Part shown: positions 56,101 to 64,000 of the stretch, piece by piece | Layout: every line of letters starts with the position of its first letter | How positions within the stretch are numbered: the stretch's first letter is position 1 | Source of the DNA: Corinectria fuckeliana | Lineage: Eukaryota; Ascomycota; Sordariomycetes; Hypocreales; Nectriaceae | DNA: 64,000 nucleotides | Assembly: GCA_019137255.1 (NCBI GenBank) | Contig: WPDH01000349.1 | Span: forward strand, 1-64,000 | Direction of reading: 5' to 3' | Made by a program: the position numbers and the translations under genes | Notes under the pieces: generated by a model | The model's database searches: none | What the model was told of the DNA's origin: nothing | Seen by the model: the letters and a program-made list of their open reading frames with translations, nothing else

Positions 56101-59100
56101 GCATCTTGGGGTGCTGGGCCCATGGCGGCGGTTTTGCATTGGGGCCCCTAGCGTAGGGTCGATGTGCGCATTCCAAGGTTCAATCCTGCGGAGAGTCGGC
56201 TGGTAAGCAGCTGTACACACAGTAGTCCGAAGTCTTATCCTTGGAGTCTTGTTGCTCCGTACTATGTACTCTGTACCCACGGAGTGCCTTGATTCGAAAA
56301 TCCGTCCCGAAGTTGAAAACGACCCGAGCTTACTGCGTCAGTAGACGGTTCACATCTGCGAGCTCAAGAGCCGTGAGCGATGTTGAATGTGAAAATTGAC
56401 CTGGGAATGTGGCTTCGACGGCTGCTTCTTTTCGTCTTCCTTGGCGACCAACTCCCTTGTGGCCGAGGCATGTAACTAAACTCCCTGTCAAGCTGTGCTC
56501 TCATCTCACACCTCTCTCGCCTTAGTTCCCCCCGCTGCAATGGGTCTGGACGTTCTGGGTACGTATTTTGTAGTACCGCCGTCTGTCATACATACTTACC
56601 TTAGTACCGTCGCCGCCTCCTTGATCCTGGTTGCGCCGTCCCGAGGACGGACAATAACTGCATGGGCACCCCTGAAGCAACCAATGAGCTCTACCTCGAA
56701 GTAGAGGCTTGTGACAATCGAAATTCTGTCCCGTCACTGGTGTGATGCGCCCAAGCGAAACACAGACATGATGTCGTCGCATCCGCAAGGCGTGTCTCCA
56801 GCCCTGGTTCTTTCGAAACGCCCAAGCTTCTTGTTTCTCTTTTCGGGTATTTTTAGTACTAGGTTATTCGTCCAAAGTGTACTATGTAGTGTCGTGATGA
56901 CATCCTGGAAGTTCAGAAACTCTCGGGCGAACGAGATGGAACTGGACATCCCCCGACGTTTTGATGATCTTTAGAATTCGTAGGCACATCAACGATGATT
57001 TCAAGGCCCTGTTTTGATTTGAATCTGGCCTCGGCAACTTAGTCAGCAGATGCAGGTGTCGGGGCTGAGCGGAAGGAAAGGAATTGTGGATGGTTGACTC
57101 TGCACAACGCGTTAAGGCGATGAATAATAGCAAATTTCTTCATCTTTATCCACATGCTCAGTTGCCATCCTATGTCGATCGTTGTCGACAGGGGCGCGCT
57201 ACGTGATAGATGATGCATGGGTGAGGAAAAAAGGCTGTTAGGGTGTCTGCGCTGATAAACTATGGCGCGTACATAAAAAAACGCTTGACCGCGATTTCTG
57301 GGGCTGGGAACCAGCTTTCCGAGAGGCTAGTACAAAAAGGTAGCGGTAGTCAACGGGCGTGTTGTGAGTGTGCATGTCCACAGTTATCCTCTCAGTGGTG
57401 TGTACCATATTAGTACGAATATATCGTACGCGTGGGCATCCCACAGCTGTTATCACAATACCACTCGTCATTTGCCGAATATTTCGGTGGGATTAATCAT
57501 TGCGGCGAGTTGGTGATCGGCGCTGGTCGGCCCAAACGAGGGGAATGCATGGTCACTGAACCCAGGCACTGGCAGACTGGCGCTGGTGGTAGCCCTTTTT
57601 GTTAGGATGGGTGTCAGAAGCTACGGGAAATGTCCATGCGAGATCCGTGAAGAAAGTTAGTGTCAAACCTGTCTCCTCGGTAAACTCACGTAGTGACCAC
57701 AGCAATTGCGGTGATCTGCCGCGGGACCACGGGAGGCATATCGCATGACGACGGTGCCTGTCATTGACGAATCCTCCAGAGTTCGCCCACATGATAAGCA
57801 GATGTGCCACGAACCGACAGGTAGGTGAGGGCGAGGCAACAACAGAGCAGAGCAGCATTAGATGAGATGGTGCTCCAGGGATTGAATGGATGCTGTGTGC
57901 TGTGTGCTGTGCTGTTACTATTATGCAATTGCAAGTACGAAGTAGTGTTTGCCAGCTGAATCACATTGTAGCTCCGTCGGGACACATTCGTAACTCGGGA
58001 CGTCACATAGTACAGTACTGTAAGGAGTGGCTGCGGGTAAGTTATCAACAAGGTAGCCCCCGCGTGAAGGCATGAGCAAGGTCTCGGAGTCTAAGCTAAA
58101 TGATGAGACTCAAGACCGATAGCGAGGGTCGGATGAGAGACTATTGGCATCGACGAGAGAAGAAGGAAACCTGGCCACCTAGATACGTTGTAAGTTGCGT
58201 ATGCATGTTGTTGGTTTTTGTCACTAGTTGCAGGCAAGGACACGAGGCGCCGTCAGGCGGCGGACCGACGGTAAGTCGACCCAAGGACACCATGCGGTTT
58301 AGTGTATGATCACAGTAGCGTAGTTCCGTACTTGTGATGAGACGATTCCTGTGAGCGAAGTTGGAAGCGCTGAGCCGAGACAATTTGTCCTGAAGTGGGT
58401 TGGCTGGCTGCTCTTCGTAAATGAGCCCATGTTCAAGACTTCTCCAGCCATCCTCCCAAGGCAAGGCGCTGAGAGGATGGAATTAGGTGGATGGACTGAG
58501 GCAAGCGCACATCCCGGCTGTCCAGCTAACATCGTTAATCAATGCACGAGGGATGCTACAGACGCGAGACTGAATTCGGCACCTGTTGCAATCGAATACC
58601 ATTGTGTACTGTGTTTGTTGGTGTGGGAGGTAACGATGATGCTGCTTTTCGGAAGCGTCGTCATGCTGCGCCTGGACGAACGGTAGCTGTGTCAATTGTC
58701 CGTCCATTGTAAAAGTGTTGATGCATACAACGCCCCGGCCTTCGCTAGTATTCAGCGGCCAACTCGCATGCTGCTCTTCAACACAAGCGCACCGCGAGTT
58801 CTGCTAGGGGAGGGGCCCCAGGGAGAGATATGGGTCTAGTAAGTCTAGCTGACGAGAGCTCAATCCGTCGCCGTCCGATGGACTAAAGACAGCTAGTGCT
58901 GGCTGCATTGCATGTTGGTTGAAATGAAGGCCCCAGGCCTGAGATGAGCTGGAGTGAGAAAACTAAAAATTCTCTGGCTTGCCGCCAGCCAGGGAGGGAG
59001 GGAATTACGCCGCTGGTGGCGCAGTGGAACAGCCCCTGTATGGCGTCTGATCCAGCGGACGATCAGGACACTTCAGCGGCGAGCCGGCGTTCTCCAGAGG

Positions 59101-60864
59101 CCTGCTGCCCGCTAGTAGGCAGCCGATCCTAGTGATAGCCGGGTGTGCCAGGCAGGCCTCCAGCGCTGGCAACGACAGAAGTCCATTCTGCTGTGCCGTT
59201 TGGCTGGTATGGAGCAACCAAGGTGAGGCAAGCTGCCATGGGGGCCTAGCGACGCCAGGCTCGGCCAGGACAAGTCGGAACACGCGCCTCCTGAGTGTTT
59301 GTGCATTACAGCAGGTACCGTGCTCTACGGCTGTGACGGTCATGACTGGAACCCCAAGGTGGAGATGGCACTGCCGACAGGTTTGCTCAATAACGTATGT
59401 ACTTCGTACTATGTACAGTAGTACTAAGTTACGCACGTAGCGGTTCGCGGCGGAGCGGGGGAGAGTAAAGAGCGAAACAGGATGCGATTCTGCCCACTGT
59501 TGAGATTTTTCGCTGCGTGAGATTGTCGTCGTGGCAGCGTCGGCGGGTCTGAAGGGGTTGCATCGGTTGGATCTTTTCTCATCTCGCAACGGCCTGAGGT
59601 TCAACCCCCTTTGGTTGTCTAAGGGCCAATTTGTCATGTGTTTGCTCATCTTTCATGTTTGTTCATCGTAACACATGGCTTGGACTTAGACGGGGGGTTT
59701 CGAAGGCGCGTCGGTCTCAGGTTCCCAAGGCTTGCTGCTTGAACAGGCCAATCCCAAGTGTGACTGGGTCAGGGCGTGGTGAGTAAGTATTTGACGCTCG
59801 ACACGCTGCCTCCCCTTTCGTCCCACTCATTGGGTGGGCAAGCAAGCAAAGGCTTGTTGTCCCGGCCGGCCTAGCTCGGGGAGGGCAACCAGAACCACAG
59901 GCCGTGGTACGTTTTCGTACGGTACTGAATCGCGAGGGCGTCAACGTGGCGGGGCATTCATGGAGGCGCTCGAGCACGGTCTGGCCTTGTTAGAGCCCTG
60001 TTCGAGACCTGAAAGTGCTACTAGAGTCTGGGCAGGGAGGTAGGTACCTTGGTACCTTAGACAGGCGTGCCCCGTTGCCTCTTCTCGACCGTGGGCTGGC
60101 AATTTGGCGGTGCATTTCCCACTATCCCTGGCCAAGCAACTGAGGGGGTTTTGTGCCGCCCGCCTTGGCTTGGCTGTGTTGGGTTGGTTGGCGTTTTGGT
60201 CCGGGGATAACTGAGGGTCCGAAGAGCCCGTGTACTAGGGTTTGTGATGGGACGTGGGAGGGGAGGGATGGCGGATGGAGATGGCGGAGACAGCCCGATT
60301 ACATAGTACATGTTTCTGGCGGATGGAGGAATTGGTTTGGAGATGTGGATGTGAAGGTTGATGGTGGCTGCTACCTACCGGGCGGTCACAGGTGGGCTGT
60401 TGCCCGAGGTAGCATTGACTTTTGGACGATCGATGCCTTCCACTTGAAGACATCAAACACTTTGGGGGAAGGAGCGATCCCTACCTTAGTAGCCACATCC
60501 TCCGGCTCTCCCGCCCGGTGCAGTGTGTTATGGCACATCACTAGTCTCAGGTTTTGCTGACCTGAACGCCGCAGCTTACATAGTAGATACTTAGTACCGC
60601 CTAAGTTAAGAGACGGAGGGCAGGGCAGTTTTTAGTAGGCGAGGTCCACGGTACCTGGACTCGTGGTGGAGATTACCATCGCAGATTGAGTCTCTAGTAC
60701 ATAAAGCCGAAGGTTTTGGCCTGTCGGGTCTCGCGGCCTCCACCCGCGCATGGAAACTCGCCACCTCACCCACGCTGTAGATGGAGGAGCCTTGGAGGGG
60801 CTTCTGCCTCTCAGTGTTTGGCTCCGAAAGCTGCTCCCCCATCGTCCACACCGCCCACGCAAGA

Positions 60865-60894
60865 CGCCCACGCCCACGCCCACGCCCACGCCCA
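60865..60894 (+). repeat. CGCCCA hexanucleotide repeat, five units
   Basis: Five exact copies of CGCCCA in tandem, in the gene-free region. No function is evident. Confidence 0.85.
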
Positions 60895-62392
60895 TTTACT
60901 GTCTGTATTAGTCCACACCTCGTCACCAACGCCAACGCCAACCTTTCCCTTAATACCTTTTTCTCAAGCTCAAATATTGGCATGGCTAGCCCTGCAGCCC
61001 AGTGCCATCCACGCTATCACATCCGCATCCGCATCCGTATCCACCTCCAAATTCATATCGATATCCACGTCCATCGGTGACCCTGCAGATTCCCGTACCG
61101 CTCCGGGTGGACTCTGACTTTGGCGCACTGCGCCATCGGTCGACGACACCCTCTGTCTCCTCGCCCAGGGCCCTCCACTCATCCTCGTCCGATTGAAACT
61201 TCCTCAACCAAGGTCCAACCGTCCAGAGTAAGGGCCATGGTTAACCCCGGCGCCAAGCCATTCCGTACAATGCCTCCATCAAGATCCACCACCTACCGCC
61301 GCTGGTAAGGCATAGCATGGCAACTCCTCGAACCATGCCAATCTATCTGGTCTGACTTCGTGCCGCCAGTGACAAACATTCTGAAGCCCAATAAGCCCCA
61401 ACACACAGACGAAGACAAGACGACAAGACAAGGCCGTGCCGAACGAAACGCCGAAAAGGCGATTCAAAACCATCCATCACTTTCTTCTCTGAGTCCGAGT
61501 GCTCTCCGCGCCAAGTCATCGCGAGGATCTGGCTTCCTCATGCGCTCTCCGATTACTTAGACCCTGTCTCGCAGCCTTGTTTCTCGTACGCAGACCCCCT
61601 TTTGTGATCAGTGTCGCCTCTATCCTCCTTGGTATGCTCGCACAGGTCGGCTGGGCAAGGCTCCGCAGGTGCTACAGAAGGGGTGCCTATATCAGGCCCT
61701 TTAAATATGGCAAATCAGCCTGGAGCGGTGATGCGCATCCCGCGTGAGATTCACAACCCCTTCCTACTAATCTACGTACTGTGGCACTTTAGCAACAAGG
61801 CAATGTCCCATCTTTGGCTGTGGGGCTCTCCCCGGTCCACGGCCGCCTTCTCCTCCTCCTTTTTGAACCTAGGCCCATGGCCCCAGGACACCTCATCGGT
61901 GTCAGGGTGGAGAAGGGCTCGAGACACCCCTAGCTAACATCCACCTCCCTCGTGATGGATCCGGCTGGTCCACGGACCTCCGTCTGAGATTGGCCAGACC
62001 CCTTAGCCTCACTTTCTATTACGACGCCAATCCGTGGGCCCAATCCTTCTCCATCCCTTCCATCGCCCACGGCTCAATGCAAGTGGCATCGCTAGCGGCA
62101 GGGGTGGTAACCGAGAGCCTAGAGTCTAGACGACCCGACCGCCCTCCCACCGTGCCCAGGCAGGGACTTGGGCGACAGCAAAGCCGCGCGAGCGCCTGGG
62201 TCTGGGACAGGAGCCGGGGCCTGCGAGTTAAGACCATGACCACCATGCTTTCTCGTCACTCGCCTGCCGGTACGCCAAATTTGGTGTGGTACCGACGGAC
62301 TCTGGCTGCTGATTGCAGCTGCAACTGCGCTTCGTGACCCCACAGGCCGGTCCTCCTCCACCTGGGCCAGACACTCAAAGTCGGGACTCGCA

Positions 62393-62428
<36 letters not shown>
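62393..62428 (+). repeat. CTCAGG hexanucleotide repeat, six units
   Basis: Six exact copies of CTCAGG, followed by degenerate CTCACA-type units to about 62460. It lies about 660 bp upstream of the start codon at 63089. Confidence 0.85.
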
Positions 62429-62432
<4 letters not shown>

Positions 62433-63088
62433 CACTCGCACCCACGCTTACACTCACACTTAATGCTCCACACACCCAGGACCAGGCAGGCCTGGCTCTC
62501 GCCCTCCCTCCGGTACTGTGCTAGACCGTGCATCCCATCCCGCCTTCGAGCAACCCTCTCCGACTGTGGAATCCGCCCGTTGAGACACCACCCCCTGCTC
62601 GTCCCGTATGACGCAGCCCACCCGTCCCAGCTGCCAGAGCTGACTGTCAATCCTCGCTAGAGGCGCGGAGGTCCATCCTGGCCCGGTACGTACCCCCCCG
62701 GGACAGCTGTCGTTGATTCGACGCTCATGTAACCCACGTTTGTGGTCCATCTCTTTGACGGCACCGAAACGCCCATGCTCTGTGCTACTTTGTCGACCCG
62801 GCCCCACTGGAGACCCATGTCAAGTTGATCTTGTTCAGCCTGCTAGGCTCGATTTATCCTTCAAGCCATCGATGTGCCCCATGTTTTGCTGCTCCCTTGA
62901 TGCCCCTGGGACTTGTACTCCCTCCCGTTTTGTCGACGATACTTAACCCAGGCCGAGCCCTTCTCGAACTCTTCATGCCCACCATCTACAGAAGCCCATC
63001 ATCTCGACCTTGTGACTTAACCACCTACTAAACCTTTATTTCACTGTGCGACATCTTTCTCCGTCTCTTGTCTCTTTAGAGTCTTTAA

Positions 63089-64000
63089 GATGATGCACCC
63101 CCTCTATAGTGGGCAATACGCCGGGTCCCTACCCGTACCACACTCTCACGATTCGATGGCCGATGAACTATCGATGCAGATGGCTGTTTCTCAGGCCTCT
63201 CGGAGGCTGTCAAGAGGATCAACCGGGCAGCGTTCAGGAAATGCCATGCGAGTGGTGAAGCCCAACAGCGCCAGCAACAGCCCCCGATCCTCTAGTATGA
63301 TGGCCCGGAGGAAGACCCTTATGAACGATGGCCAAACTCAACGCCGACGGCAGCAGGCCGTGGAGCAGGCGTCCCTTTACTATGGTCTGGAACAACAACA
63401 ACAACAACCCGTCAAGCGATCTTCACGACCCGTTAGCTGGCACCCAAACACCTATGGCCAACAATTCCAGCCTCAACTCCAGCAACATATGTATCCCGTT
63501 TCGACGGCCAACATGTACGCGGACCAGCAAGACATGTATACCAGCTACCCTCACCTGTCCCCGATGTTGGGATCCCACTCATGCAACACCTCGCCTTCCG
63601 CCTTTTCCCCCTTATCGCTTCCTTACCAGGGCGTGGACAACGTGCAATATCTGTCGACCGGCGAGTCGGCCCTTGCGCAACAGAACGCTCTTACATATCC
63701 ATCCATGGCTGCTCCTCGACTTGTGCAGGAGACCTATCCCACACCCGACGACGTTTCCGCCGAAAACATGTCATATGCCAACGGATGGGACTGGAACTCG
63801 TTCATTATGCATGGGTTTAGCAGCACGTCCCCTCCCACCCCCGAGGCATTCCCCCAGACTCAGCTCTCACAACCGGCTTTGTCTGAGGATTCCATCCCAT
63901 ACCAAGCGTTGGAAGAGTCGACGGAGGAGGAGGAGGGTGAGATCCTTGTTGGCATGGGTCTTTACGATACTCCCGACAAGTACGAGGATGACCCGCAACT
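63089..64000 (+). CDS. Gln/Ser/Pro-rich fungal protein, 5' part (runs off window)
   Basis: An uninterrupted frame of at least 304 codons starts MMHPLYSGQYAGSLPVPHSH and is open to the end of the window. A basic patch with serines (SRRLSRGSTGQRSG, then MARRKTLMNDGQTQRRRQ) is followed by a Gln-run and Gln/Tyr-rich sequence, and then a Ser/Pro-rich region with WDWNSFIMHGFSSTSPPTPE. Near the end is an acidic block leading into EEEGEILVGMGLYDTPDKYE, which looks like a conserved motif of a filamentous-ascomycete family of unknown function that I recall only loosely. No DNA-binding domain is visible in this part. Composition and the very long upstream region fit a regulatory protein, but this is inference. 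A third of the protein or more may be missing. Confidence 0.8.

Larger units (their letters stand above)
53187..63088. other. Large gene-free region (9.9 kb)
   Basis: No gene with recognisable family features was found on either strand in this 9.9 kb. Open frames up to 214 codons are overlapping and compositionally random. The region carries many copies of short near-palindromic words (GTACTATGTA, TACATAGTAC, GTACTTCGTA, CTCCGTAC) and simple repeats (GCCCAC units at 60865-60894, CTCAGG units at 62393-62428, ATCCGC/ATCCAC units at about 61018-61075). From about 60.8 kb the plus strand becomes C/T-rich, as expected for a long promoter and leader of the gene starting at 63089. Confidence 0.55.

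Noticed and set aside
59005..59649. 214-codon open frame on the minus strand
   Set aside because: No hydrophobic pattern, motif or intron structure supports a protein; it lies in the repeat-rich desert.

Overview
This window is nuclear DNA of a filamentous ascomycete, most likely a Sordariomycete and probably Hypocreales. The evidence is short introns (about 43-92 nt) with GT..AG ends and CTAAC/CTGAC-like branch sites, a Grg-1/Ccg-1 stress protein, Sordariomycete-type developmental regulators (HAM-2/PRO22, a VIB-1/XprG-like NDT80 factor), and intergenic DNA full of short words such as GTACTATGTA and GTACTTCGTA. I see no operons, CRISPR arrays, intact transposons or confident RNA genes. All gene models were spliced by eye from frame continuity, splice consensus and family conservation.

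Layout. The first 26.6 kb is gene-dense: CENP-I/Mis6 (+), the CAF16-type ABC ATPase (-) head to head with the DNA polymerase delta small subunit (+), a nuclear-looking 2EXR/F-box-like protein (-), a small Cys-rich GPI-anchored protein (+), CENP-S/MHF1 (-), a secreted haem peroxidase with a long C-terminal extension (-), a MARVEL membrane protein (+), the STRIPAK subunit HAM-2 (-), a DUF2011-like basic protein (-) and a VIB-1-like transcription factor (-). Then comes 8.9 kb without a recognisable gene. From 35.4 to 53.2 kb are an RWD-RBR ubiquitin ligase with polyQ and polyN tracts (-), a dolichyl-diphosphate phosphatase (+), a seven-helix receptor-like protein (-), Grg-1 (+) behind a 4 kb upstream region, an EBP-family sterol isomerase-like protein (-), an NAD kinase (-) and a pfkB/ketohexokinase-like sugar kinase (+). 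A second desert of 9.9 kb follows, ending in the 5' part of a Gln/Ser/Pro-rich protein (+) that runs off the window.

How the genes relate. Most are housekeeping genes in an ordinary fungal neighbourhood. Two encode inner-kinetochore (CCAN) proteins. The block ham-2 - DUF2011-like gene - vib-1 appears to match a neighbourhood known from Neurospora crassa (ham-2 NCU03727, vib-1 NCU03725, from memory), and places a hyphal-fusion regulator beside a regulator of starvation response and heterokaryon-incompatibility death.

I did not find a convincing wholly new multi-gene system. The points most worth a second look are the conserved fusion/death-regulator block, the two large gene-free regions with recurrent short words, the sugar-kinase gene whose first splice donor reads GG instead of GT, the frame-preserving introns in NAD kinase and the sugar kinase, the polyQ/polyN ligase, the orphan seven-helix protein and the peroxidase extension.
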